From NCBI RefSeq assembly GCF_013369485.1, contig NZ_JABWEB010000003.1, positions 186,001 to 250,000 of the forward strand: a DNA stretch of 64,000 nucleotides, read 5' to 3'. The translations under genes were made by a program, and so were the position numbers. Source of the stretch: Massilia sp. BJB1822 (lineage in GTDB: Bacteria > Pseudomonadota > Gammaproteobacteria > Burkholderiales > Burkholderiaceae_D). The notes under the pieces were generated by a model. It was not told the origin of the DNA, searched no databases, and was given only the letters and a program-made list of their open reading frames with translations. Below, in pieces: positions 23,510-33,300 of this stretch. Position 1 is the first letter of the stretch, and each line of letters starts with the position of its first letter.

Positions 23510-25258
23510 TCAGGAATTGCTGCATGTAAAGCTGGTGGCTGAGTTGATATCCCCACTGCCCTTGTACTTTGGCCAGGACGGATATGGGCAAAGCGGGCGC
23601 GAGCGGCCACGTGTTGCGGATACCGTGTCCGTGCTCGGGAGCGCATCTGGCGCTACGCCGTTGGTGACCCAGTTATCCAGCGCCTTCAGTGCATCCCATG
23701 CCGGTACATACACGCCGACACCATGCCCCATGCCGGGTACGGTGTAATAGCGGATGAAGTTATTCATCGTCTGTTGGCCCATGCGCGTCGCAACAGTCTG
23801 AAAATAATCCGTTGTCGCATTCGGGCTGACTGCCGTATCGGCTGCGCCATGAAGCAGTATCAGCTTGCCGCCGCGGGCATTGAATGCCGCTAGATCAGGA
23901 TTGGTTGCCCCAATGATTTTGGACAGATCGACCACCCGTTGCTGGTATTTTCCTGGATTAACTGGATCAAAGCCGAGTGCCGGATAGTTTGCATCGCGGG
24001 TAACGAAATAGCGGAGCCATTGCACGCCTTGGGCAAAGAGATACCCGTTCGGAATCGCCCCCGGTGTGTCGAGTAATACTTCCGAGGTGCCAAGACCCAG
24101 CCCAGCAGTGCTGATAAGGCTGAAGTCGGCACCTTCAAAGGCATTGTAACCAGCATACCGCCTTACATCGTCAGCCAAGGCGTATGGCAGCTCCAGTCCT
24201 TCATGCAGTAGATCGATAACCGCCAATTGGGCATCGGATAAGCAGCTGTCTCCGGTATCCTGGCCGCCTGGGCAACGAAGTGAGGCGCGCGTTGTCGCAG
24301 CAATCGCTTTGCAGGCGCCAATATTCGATACGATTCCGTCGCTTGCGCCGTCGAGAGCATCGCAAGCGGACGTTGCGACCTGTTTGACTAAAACCTGCTT
24401 TGCGGGATTGAGATAGCCTCCAGCCACCTGATAGTTTGCTTTGCCAACAGGAAGGCCAATCATCCGCAGCCCGGTGAAGAAGGCACTGGGAGAGCCAGCA
24501 AATGCGCCGTCGTAGTCGGCGGGAAAACGCTGAATGGCGGTGAGGCTTTCACGTCCCCCGGTAGAGCCTCCTGCGAAGTAATTCTTGAAATCAACCTTTT
24601 GGCCAAAATAGCGCCGCAGGACGACGGCAACCGCGTCATGGGTTTTCTTGATATGCGCGTAACCGTAATTGATGAGCGCCTCGTCGTTGCTTGCAAACGA
24701 GGCATCGACTACGCCATTGACGCTTTGGTGTCCCGAGTCGCTACCGTAGGTGGCGTAGCCTTGTGCCAGGGGCGTTAAATCGGTCGGTGCGAAGGGAATG
24801 CCAGCCAGCCCGGTCACAAGAGTCCCGTTGTATCCCCCTCCCCCCATTTGCAGCGCGCGATGGTTCCAGTTGCTTGGGATATTCAGCTGGAACTGGATAT
24901 CTGGAGCAGCCGGATCAACGGGCTTAATCGCTCCTTTGAGCATGCAGTATTCGCCGTTCGTATTGCCGCTGGCGGTGGCTGAAATCATTGCAGCGGAGGT
25001 GATGCTGGCTCCGGTCGTCGGCAGCCCGATCGAAGATGAGGGAATAGCGTAGCCGGCCAGACTGGGACAGGCGGCTGCTGAATTCCCGTTGTTGGCGGCA
25101 AGCAGCCCGTCCTGTTTGATGGAGAAGTCACCGTTGCCACAGGCTCCGAGGGTCAAAGCCACTGCGCCGGCAGCTACGATCGATACTCGGCGATTCCTTG
25201 TGGTTACTTTGCTTTCCTGTTTGTGTGAATCCCGCGCATACATGTTCAGTTTATTCAT
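23510..25258 (-). CDS. tannase/feruloyl esterase family lipoprotein
   Basis: A 582-aa alpha/beta hydrolase. A lipobox LGAC (Cys40) follows a basic N-terminus, so it is probably a lipoprotein or secreted. The nucleophile is S232 in AGGSTGGRESL, the acid D474 in LLHGAADTAVSP and the base H512 in VPGMGHGVG. The tannase family normally has a CS-D-HC motif in which the Cys beside Ser and His form a disulfide; here both are Gly (G231, G513). It should hydrolyse an ester of an aromatic acid; the substrate cannot be told. It stands alone, and its first 20 residues are basic and perhaps not part of the mature start. Confidence 0.85.
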   Translation of the reverse strand: MNKLNMYARDSHKQESKVTTRNRRVSIVAAGAVALTLGACGNGDFSIKQDGLLAANNGNSAAACPSLAGYAIPSSSIGLPTTGASITSAAMISATASGNTNGEYCMLKGAIKPVDPAAPDIQFQLNIPSNWNHRALQMGGGGYNGTLVTGLAGIPFAPTDLTPLAQGYATYGSDSGHQSVNGVVDASFASNDEALINYGYAHIKKTHDAVAVVLRRYFGQKVDFKNYFAGGSTGGRESLTAIQRFPADYDGAFAGSPSAFFTGLRMIGLPVGKANYQVAGGYLNPAKQVLVKQVATSACDALDGASDGIVSNIGACKAIAATTRASLRCPGGQDTGDSCLSDAQLAVIDLLHEGLELPYALADDVRRYAGYNAFEGADFSLISTAGLGLGTSEVLLDTPGAIPNGYLFAQGVQWLRYFVTRDANYPALGFDPVNPGKYQQRVVDLSKIIGATNPDLAAFNARGGKLILLHGAADTAVSPNATTDYFQTVATRMGQQTMNNFIRYYTVPGMGHGVGVYVPAWDALKALDNWVTNGVAPDALPSTDTVSATRGRSRPLCPYPSWPKYKGSGDINSATSFTCSNS

Positions 25259-25309
25259 AGTTTCTTATTAGTAAAAGACAAAGTTTGCAACCTTTAAGCC
25301 AAGGTTGCA

Positions 25310-25423
25310 ATGACTGCAATACTCCGCTATCCCCTAGTCGCTGCTGAAACGTCGCAGGGCCTTGCACCGGAAACTATCAAACCACACGTGAAGAATATTT
25401 TCACTAAGCTAAATGTAATCTGG
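25310..25423 (+). pseudogene. remnant of a LuxR-type helix-turn-helix
   Basis: Frame 25355-25420 codes for GLAPETIKPHVKNIFTKLNV, which matches the recognition region of LuxR/NarL-type HTH domains (usually LAPETVKSHVKNIL.KLGV). No receiver or full HTH is upstream and no valid continuation follows, so it is the trace of a deleted regulator. It lies in the 280-bp gap before arsR. Confidence 0.65.
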
Positions 25424-25538
25424 TATCAACAAATCATGCAAGTGCACAAGATATGGCTATGTTCAATTAAGCAACAATTTGACATTTCCAGAAAATTCGA
25501 AATATACTCCAACCACTACTTCTTCGGACACATCTGAC

Positions 25539-25883
25539 ATGGAAACCAAAAACGCCCTGGCGGCACTCGCTGCCTTAGCTCAGGAGTCCCGCCTGGCGGT
25601 GTTCCGCCTGCTGGTGCAGGCTGGTCCGGACGGCATGGCGGCCAGCAAGATCAGCGAGGCGCTGGATATGCCCGCCTCATCGCTGTCATTCCACCTGAAG
25701 GAACTGACCCGCGCGGATCTGATCAGCCCCTGCCAGGACGGCCGTTTCGTCATCTACTCCGCGCAGTTCGACACCATGAATGCCTTGCTGGCCTTCCTGT
25801 CCGAGAACTGCTGTGGCGGCATTCCCTGCTCGCCTGGCGGCACTTCCTGCCAACCCGGCAAGGCCGCAACGGCCGATTGCTGA
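25539..25883 (+). CDS. arsR: ArsR-family arsenic-responsive repressor
   Basis: A 114-aa winged-helix protein from ATG 25539. The DNA-binding part reads ALAQESRLAVFRLLVQAG and ASKISEALDMPASSLSFHLK. A C-terminal Cys cluster (NCC, then IPC and TSC) is the probable arsenite sensor; it differs from the ELCVC site of classic ArsR and fits the ArsR subtype with a C-terminal thiol site. It should repress the operon until As(III) binds. First gene of arsR-C-B-H; the promoter must lie in 25425-25538, which overlaps the LuxR remnant region. Confidence 0.9.
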   Translation: METKNALAALAALAQESRLAVFRLLVQAGPDGMAASKISEALDMPASSLSFHLKELTRADLISPCQDGRFVIYSAQFDTMNALLAFLSENCCGGIPCSPGGTSCQPGKAATADC

Positions 25884-25931
25884 ACCGGCCGCGCAGTCGG
25901 CCGTTCCATTCCCCACCCTCTGGAATCTGAT

Positions 25932-26411
25932 ATGAACGTTCTGTTTCTTTGCACGGGAAACTCGTGCCGCTCCGTTCTGAGCGAAGCCACTTTCAATCAC
26001 CTTGCCCCGGCAGGGCTGCGCGCCATCAGCGCCGGCAGCCAACCGGCTGGCCAGCTGCACCCGCGCGCCGTCGCCCTGCTCCAGCGCAAAGGCATCTCCA
26101 CCGACGGCTATTTCAGCAAGTCCTGGGACAGTTTGCCGGTCACGCCCGACATCGTCGTGACGGTATGCGGCAGCGCCGCCGGTGAAACCTGCCCGGCCTA
26201 TTTGGGGCCAGTATTGCGTACCCACTGGGGTGTTGACGATCCTAGCCATGTTGTCGGCAGCGAAGAGGAAATCGAGGTGGCGTTCGAAAAGGCCTATGCC
26301 ATCATCCGCGCCCGCATCGAAGCCTTCCTGGCCTTGCCATTGGCCGCGCTGCAAAACGATCAGACGCAGTTCAAGGCAGAACTCGACCGCATCGGCACGC
26401 TGCTGGCCTAA
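25932..26411 (+). CDS. arsC: arsenate reductase, thioredoxin-type (LMW phosphatase family)
   Basis: A 159-aa protein with the N-terminal P-loop CTGNSCRS (residues 8-15), the arsenate-binding Cys being C8. VTVCGSAAGETCPAY (about 76-90) supplies the two resolving Cys of the thioredoxin-linked type. It reduces As(V) to As(III) for export. It lies 48 bp after arsR and 9 bp before arsB. Length is close to the family's usual 135-165 aa. Confidence 0.92.
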   Translation: MNVLFLCTGNSCRSVLSEATFNHLAPAGLRAISAGSQPAGQLHPRAVALLQRKGISTDGYFSKSWDSLPVTPDIVVTVCGSAAGETCPAYLGPVLRTHWGVDDPSHVVGSEEEIEVAFEKAYAIIRARIEAFLALPLAALQNDQTQFKAELDRIGTLLA

Positions 26412-26420
26412 GGATAATCC

Positions 26421-27701
26421 GTGCTGACCGCATTTCTGATCTTCCTCGCCACACTCATTTTCGTCATCTGGCAACCACGCGGGCTGGGCATTGGCTGGAG
26501 CGCTTCTGCCGGCGCAGCCGTCGCACTGCTGACCGGCGTCATTCAGGTTTCCGACATTCCCGTGGTCTGGCACATCGTCTGGAATGCGACCGCCACCTTT
26601 GTGGCGGTGATCATCATCAGCCTGCTGCTGGACAAGGCCGGCTTCTTCGAATGGGCCGCGCTGCACGTCGCGCGCTGGGGCAAGGGCAACGGCAAGCGCC
26701 TGTTCGTCCTGCTCGTGCTGTTAGGCGCAGCGGTGGCCGCCCTCTTCGCCAATGACGGCGCCGCGCTGATCCTGACGCCGATTGTTATAGCGATGCTGCG
26801 CGAGCTGCGCTTTTCGCCCAGGGCCACGCTAGCCTTTGTAATGGGAGCGGGCTTTATCGCCGACACCTCCAGCCTGCCGCTGGTGGTGTCGAACCTGGTG
26901 AACATCGTCTCCGCTGACTACTTCAAGATCAGCTTTGCGCGCTATGCGGCGGTCATGGCGCCGGTGAATCTGATGGCGGTGGCGGCCACGCTGGCTGTGC
27001 TGATATGGTTCTTCCGCAAAGACATTCCAAACGACTACGATCTGTCGCAGTTGAAGCGCCCGGAAGAAGCCATTCACGACCGCGCCACCTTCATCACCGG
27101 CTGGTGGGTGCTGGGCCTGCTGCTGGCCGGCTTCTTCTGGCTCGAACAGCTCGGCGTGCCGATCAGCGCCGTCGCGGCAGCCGGGGCCGCTCTGCTCTTC
27201 CTGGTGGCGGCGCGCGGACACAAGATTTCGACCCGCGAAGTGCTGGGTAACGCTCCCTGGCAGGTAGTGATTTTCTCGCTCGGCATGTATCTGGTCGTCT
27301 ATGGCCTGCGCAACGCCGGCCTGACAGATTACCTGACGGCGATCCTGAACCGCTGCGCGGAACAGGGCGTCTGGGGTGCGGCGCTGGGCACCGGTTTTGT
27401 CACCGCCCTGCTCTCGTCGATCATGAACAATATGCCCACCGTGCTGGTCGGCGCGCTGTCCATCGACGCCACGAGCTCGCACGGTGTGGTGCGCGAGGCG
27501 ATGACTTATGCCAATGTGATCGGCAGCGATCTGGGACCGAAAATCACGCCGATCGGCAGCCTGGCCACCCTGCTCTGGCTGCACGTTCTGTCCAGCAAAG
27601 GCATCGAGATTTCCTGGGGCTACTACTTCCGTGTGGGTGTGGTGCTGACCCTGCCTGTTCTGTTCCTCACCCTTTCCGCCCTGGCCTTGCGCCTGGCGTG
27701 A
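26421..27701 (+). CDS. arsB: arsenite efflux permease (ArsB/NhaD superfamily)
   Basis: A 426-aa integral membrane protein starting at GTG 26421 with AAGGA upstream. About 11-12 hydrophobic segments are visible. The segments [20 protein letters not shown] and [16 protein letters not shown] are the two conserved re-entrant motifs of this superfamily. It exports As(III) across the inner membrane using the proton gradient. Its stop overlaps the possible early start of arsH by 4 bp. Confidence 0.93.
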   Translation: MLTAFLIFLATLIFVIWQPRGLGIGWSASAGAAVALLTGVIQVSDIPVVWHIVWNATATFVAVIIISLLLDKAGFFEWAALHVARWGKGNGKRLFVLLVLLGAAVAALFANDGAALILTPIVIAMLRELRFSPRATLAFVMGAGFIADTSSLPLVVSNLVNIVSADYFKISFARYAAVMAPVNLMAVAATLAVLIWFFRKDIPNDYDLSQLKRPEEAIHDRATFITGWWVLGLLLAGFFWLEQLGVPISAVAAAGAALLFLVAARGHKISTREVLGNAPWQVVIFSLGMYLVVYGLRNAGLTDYLTAILNRCAEQGVWGAALGTGFVTALLSSIMNNMPTVLVGALSIDATSSHGVVREAMTYANVIGSDLGPKITPIGSLATLLWLHVLSSKGIEISWGYYFRVGVVLTLPVLFLTLSALALRLA

Positions 27702-27724
27702 TCTCTGAAACACGCGAGTACACC

Positions 27725-28444
27725 ATGGACAATACCATTCCCGCTCTGCCCAATATCAACGCTGCACAGCTTGATCTTCCATCGCAGGAAAAGCTTACGC
27801 CGGTCGGCAGCTTCGATCATCCGCCGCGTATCCTGATGCTGTACGGCTCGCTGCGCGAGCGCTCCTTCAGCCGATTTCTGACGTATGAAGCGGCGCGCAT
27901 CCTGGAGCATTTTGGTGCCGAAGTCCGGATTTTCGACCCCATGGAGCTGCCGATGGTCGGCAGCGTCTCGGAAGACCATTCCAAGGTGGCTGAACTGCGC
28001 GAGCTGTGCCTCTGGTCGGAGGGGCAGGTCTGGTGCAGCCCGGAGCGCCATGGCGCCATCACAGCCGTCATGAAAAATCAGATCGACTGGATACCGCTGG
28101 AACAGGGCGCGATCCGCCCCAGCCAGGGCCGCACCCTGGCCGTGATGCAGATCTGCGGCGGCTCGCAGTCATTCAATGTGGTTAACACCTTGCGCCTGTT
28201 GGGCCGCTGGATGCGCATGTTCACCATCCCCAACCAGTCCTCGGTGCCCATGGCATACAAGGAGTTCGATGAGGCTGGCCGCATGCGGCCTTCGGCTTAC
28301 TACGACCGCGTGGTGGACGTGATGGAAGAACTGTTCAAGATGACTTTGCTCATGCGCGGCCGCACCGACTACCTGACCGACCGCTACAGCGAGCGCAACG
28401 AACGCGCGCGTAAAGCCATTAACCGGCAGATCGCCAGGCTGTGA
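27725..28444 (+). CDS. arsH: ArsH-family NADPH-dependent FMN oxidoreductase
   Basis: About 239 aa from ATG 27725 (a start at 27698 would add 9 residues). The flavodoxin-type core has the FMN phosphate loop [12 protein letters not shown] near residue 38 and the flavin-edge segment [19 protein letters not shown] near 105. ArsH oxidises trivalent organoarsenicals and may reduce quinones. Last gene of the arsenic operon. No clear terminator is seen before the injection-system promoter region. Confidence 0.92.
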   Translation: MDNTIPALPNINAAQLDLPSQEKLTPVGSFDHPPRILMLYGSLRERSFSRFLTYEAARILEHFGAEVRIFDPMELPMVGSVSEDHSKVAELRELCLWSEGQVWCSPERHGAITAVMKNQIDWIPLEQGAIRPSQGRTLAVMQICGGSQSFNVVNTLRLLGRWMRMFTIPNQSSVPMAYKEFDEAGRMRPSAYYDRVVDVMEELFKMTLLMRGRTDYLTDRYSERNERARKAINRQIARL

Positions 28445-28542
28445 TCTGCTCGCGGGCGGCCCCTGCACCGCACTTCAGTCGGCTGTTCCTATCGATGACG
28501 CCTCAATGCCAAGATTAGCATTCTCCTCCCTAGCTCCACCAT

Positions 28543-28639
28543 GGGTCGATATGTACCCATCCCGCTACCCTGCCAACCCGGCACCGCGCTGCTGGAGGGA
28601 GGCGGCTCTTGCGCGAAACGGTCGGGTCGATCGCGACCC
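28543..28639 (+). promoter_or_regulatory. two identical upstream activator sites for the sigma-54 promoter
   Basis: The pattern GGGTCGATNNNNACCC occurs twice, at 28543-28558 and 28624-28639, 81 bp apart. The downstream copy is part of an 18-bp inverted repeat (7-bp arms cgggtcg and cgacccg). Both lie upstream of the -24/-12 promoter at about 135 and 54 bp, the range for activator sites of sigma-54 systems. The nearby activator encoded at 56896 is the likely binder. A TCGATCGCGA repeat at 28627-28636 and 28647-28656 adds a second partial site. Confidence 0.7.
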
Positions 28640-28692
28640 GCGGCAATCGATCGCGATATCGTAAGCCGTTGATTCCAAAGCAAACTCGTCAC

Positions 28693-28708
28693 TGGCACGC
28701 CGATTGCA
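28693..28708 (+). promoter_or_regulatory. sigma-54 promoter of the contractile injection operon
   Basis: TGGCACGCCGATTGCA matches the -24/-12 consensus TGGCACG-N4-TTGCA at every defined position. It lies 32 bp before the ATG at 28740. Together with the sigma-54 activator gene at the operon's end it shows that the operon is switched on by an enhancer-binding protein rather than being constitutive. The remainder of 28445-28739 is gene-free. Confidence 0.88.
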
Positions 28709-28739
28709 GTACTCATGCGACAACCGACCAAGAGGGGCG

Positions 28740-28991
28740 ATGAATGACGATCCTGTTTGGGCTGAAGAAATCGCAGGCGAAATCCTCGACTATCTTCAAC
28801 TCCATCCCAGCGCAATGGAGTCGCGTGACGGCATACTCCAGTGCTGGATCCTGCAGCGGCGCTTTTTGCGCGGACTGGCGGCGCTGGATATCGCGCTGGA
28901 GCGGCTGCTGGCTGAAGGCCGCATCGAAGCCGTGCGCAGCGCCGATGGCCGCATGCTGTATCGCGCCCTGCGCCGTCCGCCTCCGCGTTGA
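28740..28991 (+). CDS. small first protein of the contractile injection operon
   Basis: An 83-aa acidic-to-basic protein starting MNDDPVWAEEIAGEILDYL. A helical pattern with LHPSAMESRDGILQCWIL and a winged-helix-like end (AALDIALERLLAEGRIE, then GRMLYRAL) suggests a small winged-helix protein. It is the first gene after the sigma-54 promoter. The function is not known; small regulators or assembly factors occur at this place in related loci. Confidence 0.65.
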   Translation: MNDDPVWAEEIAGEILDYLQLHPSAMESRDGILQCWILQRRFLRGLAALDIALERLLAEGRIEAVRSADGRMLYRALRRPPPR

Positions 28992-29005
28992 TCGCTGAGA
29001 CTTGC

Positions 29006-29623
29006 ATGTCGACCGCGATCCGCGACACCAGCGTCAGCCTGCGCATGCTGCTCGAGAGCCGCCTGAATGGCGATGCCGAGGTCAAAGCCATGCTGCCGCC
29101 CGGCGTGACGCTGGCGGTGTCGTTGAATACTCCGGAGGAAATGGGCGAATCGGGCGAGCGCGGTCTCTCGCTGTGGCTATATCGCATCGTCCGCGACGGC
29201 GCCACCTTGAACCTGCCGCCGCGCCGTGTCGCCCCCGACCGCATGCGGCTGGCGCCCATGCCGGTGCTGCTGCATTACCTCGTCACGCCGGTGTTCAGCG
29301 GGGCGCAAGGAGTGCCAGCGCCGGAGTTCGAGCAAATCTTGCTGGGCAAGGTGCTGCAGTTGTTTCACGAATCGCCTTGCGTGCGCGGCGCCGATCTGCT
29401 GGGGACATTGGCCGTGCCCGACCAGGAGCTGACAATCCGCCTCGAAACGCTGTCGCTCGACGACGTCACCCGGGTCTGGGATGCCCTGGACCGGTCGTAT
29501 CAACTCTGCCTGTCCTACGAAGTGAGCGTGGTGCCTATCGATGCGCGCCGGGAGATGCTCACCGGCCCGCCGGTGATGGTGTTCGCAAGCGGCAGCGGCC
29601 TGGCAGAGGAGCTAAGGCCGTGA
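29006..29623 (+). CDS. DUF4255 tail terminator (Afp16/Pvc16-like)
   Basis: About 205 aa from ATG 29006. It shows the DUF4255 pattern: TSVSLRMLLESRL near the N-terminus, SLWLYRIVRD near 55 and LAPMPVLLHYLVTP near 85. In Afp and PVC particles this protein caps the tube and sheath and fixes tail length. It overlaps the next gene as GTGA. Confidence 0.85.
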   Translation: MSTAIRDTSVSLRMLLESRLNGDAEVKAMLPPGVTLAVSLNTPEEMGESGERGLSLWLYRIVRDGATLNLPPRRVAPDRMRLAPMPVLLHYLVTPVFSGAQGVPAPEFEQILLGKVLQLFHESPCVRGADLLGTLAVPDQELTIRLETLSLDDVTRVWDALDRSYQLCLSYEVSVVPIDARREMLTGPPVMVFASGSGLAEELRP

Positions 29624-30312
29624 GCATGCTGGTAAACGCCAACGGACGCCGGTGGCGCTATAGCCCTGGCACGCCGCCGCTGGAGGCGGGACTATTGCGC
29701 GCTGTGGCCCTGGCGCATCTGGTGGACGATATGACGCTGGCGCCGCCGCCGCGCGCTGCCTTGTCGGTAAGCAGCGACGCCCCGCCCTTCAGCGGCTGCG
29801 CCGGCCCCGATGGCCTGGTCGGCCTGATCGGCTCTCCGTCCCGTATGGTGCCGCCGGCACAGATCGCGGGCATGCCGGTGGCGTTTACCGTCAGCGCCGC
29901 CGGCTATATCCCTCTGCTCCTGGCCGGCGCCATCGGCGCGCAACCGGGCTACCCTGCAGCCTGGTCGGCGCTGGATCTGGGACTATGGCGCTTGCAGCGC
30001 AATGCACTAACCATCTCCGGCCGCGTGACGCGCCTGGCCGGCGGTGTGCTGCTGCCGGTGGCCGGCGTCAGCATCAAGGTTACCGCTGCGACACCGGTGC
30101 GGGCACTGGCCGGCGCCCTTCCCGCACCGCCTTCCCTTGCCAGCTTCACCGCGCTGGCGACCCTGACCGATGCCCAGGGCCGATTCAGCCTGCCCTTGGC
30201 GCGCGCGCTGTCGGTCACGCTGACCGCCACTCAGGGCGCAGCCAGCGCGTCCCGAACCTTGTGTCCCGATTATGCCGAGCCAGTGCTGCCCCTTGATTTT
30301 CGTTTGAGCTGA
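29620..30312 (+). CDS. injection-system protein with C-terminal Ig-like (carboxypeptidase regulatory) domain
   Basis: About 230 aa, starting with GTG 29620 (overlap with the previous stop) or ATG 29626. The first half (RWRYSPGTPPLEAGLLRAVA) is of unknown type. The second half, from ISGRVTRLAGG to LTDAQGRFSLPL and VTLTAT, reads like a carboxypeptidase regulatory-like beta-sandwich. It could decorate the cap or assist sheath assembly; this is inference from position between terminator and sheath. Confidence 0.6.
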   Translation: MSMLVNANGRRWRYSPGTPPLEAGLLRAVALAHLVDDMTLAPPPRAALSVSSDAPPFSGCAGPDGLVGLIGSPSRMVPPAQIAGMPVAFTVSAAGYIPLLLAGAIGAQPGYPAAWSALDLGLWRLQRNALTISGRVTRLAGGVLLPVAGVSIKVTAATPVRALAGALPAPPSLASFTALATLTDAQGRFSLPLARALSVTLTATQGAASASRTLCPDYAEPVLPLDFRLS

Positions 30313-30331
30313 TCCCAGTGGAGTGACTACG

Positions 30332-33300
30332 ATGCCCGAATATCTCTCTCCCGCAGTGTACGTCGAAGAAGTCGATACCGGCTCCAAGCCGATTGAAGGC
30401 GCCAGCACCAGTACCGCCGGCATGGTCGGCGTCTGCGAACGCGGCCCGCTGAACGTGCCGGTTCTGCTGACCAATAGCGGGGACTATGCGCGCCTGTTCG
30501 GCGGCTTGCTGGACCTGCGTGAATTTGGCGCCCATGCCTACCTGCCGCTCGCGGTCGACGGCTTCTTCCGAAACGGCGGGCGGCGCCTGTTCGTCAGCCG
30601 CGTTTCTTCGGCATCGGCCGCTGCGGCCTCCATGTCTTTGTTCGACCGCGGCGACGACAGCGCGCAGGCCGGCGTCCTGATGCGCGCAGCCAGCGCCGGC
30701 GACGGGGCGGCCAGTTCCCTGCTGGTGCTCGATGCGGCCGGACTGGCCGGCGACGAACCGGTGCGCATCGGCGACGGCAGCGACGCGGAATGGCCGGTCG
30801 TATCGGCGGCGCCCGCGCCGGCGCCGGCCGCCGATTGCATCGTGCTCAACCAGCCTTTGTCGCAGGCGTATCCGGTGGGCGCCAAAGTGCGAACCATCAC
30901 CGAAACTGCGATCGCCACGCCGGATTTCGGTGGCGTTCATACGCTGGCTTCGGCGCACAGTGCCGGCGCCATCACGCTGACCGTGCGCGCTGCCAGTCCC
31001 GCCAGCGAACTGGAAAAGATCGACCATGCGACACAAACCGTCCGGCTATCCTGGAAGGGTGCGCGGCGCGAAGCGGTGCTGGTTGCTTCGGCTATGCGCG
31101 TGGGGCCGGACATGTTCCGCCTGACGCTGGCCCACCCGCTAGCCATCACCCATGGCCTGGGCACGGAGCTGCGGATATTTACTGCCACAGATCTGAAGAC
31201 GGACCTGCTGGCGGCGCCGGTGACAGCGGGTGACAGCCTGTGCTTCTCCAGTTTGAAAGCGGGGCCAAATGAAACGTTCGAGATTGCCGACGGCGAACGC
31301 AAGGAACTGCGCTTCATCGGCGGTCCTGGGCGGATTCCCTTGACGGCCCCTCTCGGACGCGCGCTGCCGCGGGGCAGCCTGGTCGAGCATCTGGAACTGG
31401 CCGATGGCGCCCCAACGGCGCTGACGTCGGATGCGGCGGCCGGCGCGCGCCAGCTCTTGGTGGCCGAGCGCAGCGGCATCGTGGCCGGCAGCATCGTGCG
31501 GCTCCGGAACGGGGCCGGCGCGGAGTACCTTACGGTCGCCGCCTTGCCTGGAACCGATGGCGGCGCCGCCAGCGGTCCCGGGGCACTGGCACTGGCGCAT
31601 GGCTTGCGTTTTCCCGCCGCCGCCACCGACCAGCTGGTGCTGCAGACGGACACCATCACCGACGTGGGCGCAGGCCACTTGCTGCTGCCGGCCGACGCCG
31701 ACGCGGCCACGCTGCTGAGCAGCCAGTCCGCCGGCTTTGCCGCCGGCAAGGTGCTGCGCCTCACCACGCCGGATGGCGTAGCGCATCTGGTCAACGCCGG
31801 CGCAGCGGCGCCGGTGTCTGCCTCCGTCTCCGAGGTCAGGCTCAAAACCGGCTTGCTGGGCAACCACCCGCTAGGCGCGACCGTCGCGGCACGCCGGCCG
31901 ATGCTCGAAGTCGAGGCGCTTGATGTGGGCGCCTGGGGCAAGCGCTTGCGCATCTCCATCGAGGACGAGGCGGCGGGCCTGGCCTCGCGCGCGAATGCAA
32001 GCGGCACGATCGGCGCCAACCGGCTCAGATTATCCTCGCTGGCTGGGGTGGAAGCGGGATCGGTGCTGGAACTGCGCAGCGCCGCCGGCGCGCTGATTGG
32101 CCCCGCCATAAAGGTCAACGCCATCGATCGTGCCAGCGGCAGCGCCGTGCTGGCAACGGCGCTGGATGCCGGCCAGTTGGCGGCGCTGGCCGCGCCCGGC
32201 GCGCAGATAGCGGTGCGTTCGCGCGAGTTCCGTCTCAATGTGCTGCTGATGCGGCGCCCCGATCCGGCCGTGCCGACCCGCTCGGAGACTGTCGAGGCCA
32301 GCGAAAGCTTCCGCCACCTGTCGATGGACCCGCGCCACAGCCGCTTCGTCGAAAGCGTCATTGGCGCCATCGACGGTCCGCGCCGCCTGTGGGACCGCCG
32401 CCCGGAAGGCGAATCGGCGCTGGTGCGCGTGCGCGACCTGGCCAGGCCGCCGGCGCCGGTGCTGCCCGATCCGCGCGAAGCTCTGCTCAGGATCGGGCCG
32501 GAATCCCTGGCCGATGTCCTGCCCAGCGGGGCGCAACGCGCGGCGCGCCATGCGCTGCTGCACGGCGACGATGGTCTGCCGGGCCTGTCGCCCGCCAGTT
32601 TCATCGGCGTCGACGACCGGGAAGCGCTCAACCGGCGCGGCATCTTCAGCCTCAAGAACGAGGACGATATCAGCATCGTGGCCGCGCCCGGCCAGGTCGA
32701 CGTGGCGGTCCAGCAGGCTCTGATCAGCCACTGCGAGGAGATGCGCTACCGCTTCGCCCTGCTGGACGGCCCGCCACCCCGCAACGATGCCATCGCGGAC
32801 GCGCAGGCGCTGCGCCAGAACTATGACACCAAGCACGCCGCCATGTACTACCCGTGGCTGACCATCAGCGATCCGCTGCCAGCCAATCTGTCGGCGGTGG
32901 CGGAAGTCGCGGTGCCGCCGTCGGGCCATGTCGCCGGCATCTATGCCCGCACCGACATCGAGCGCGGCGTGCACAAGGCGCCGGCCAATGAGGTGGTCCG
33001 CGGCGGCATAGCCGGCTTGCGGCGCTACTTGAACAAGGCGGAGCACGATCTGCTCAACCCATTCCCGGTCAACATCAATGTGATCCGCGACTTCCGCCCT
33101 GAGAACCGCGCCATCCGCGTCTGGGGCGCGCGCGTGCTGACCAGCGATCCGGACTACAAGTACGTGCCGGTGCGGCGCCTGATGCTGTTCCTGGAAAAGT
33201 CCATCGAACGCAATCTCAACTGGGTGGTGTTCGAACCGAACGCCGAGCCGCTGTGGGCGCGCGTGCGCTATGCGATCGTCGCCTTCCTGGAGACGGTGTG

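Noticed and set aside
25686..26666. A 326-residue minus-strand open frame across arsR-arsC-arsB
   Set aside because: It covers three arsenic genes with clear catalytic motifs and has no recognisable domain itself.
30937..32676. A 579-residue minus-strand open frame in the sheath gene
   Set aside because: Ser/Arg/Pro-rich antisense composition; the sheath frame is continuous and conserved.
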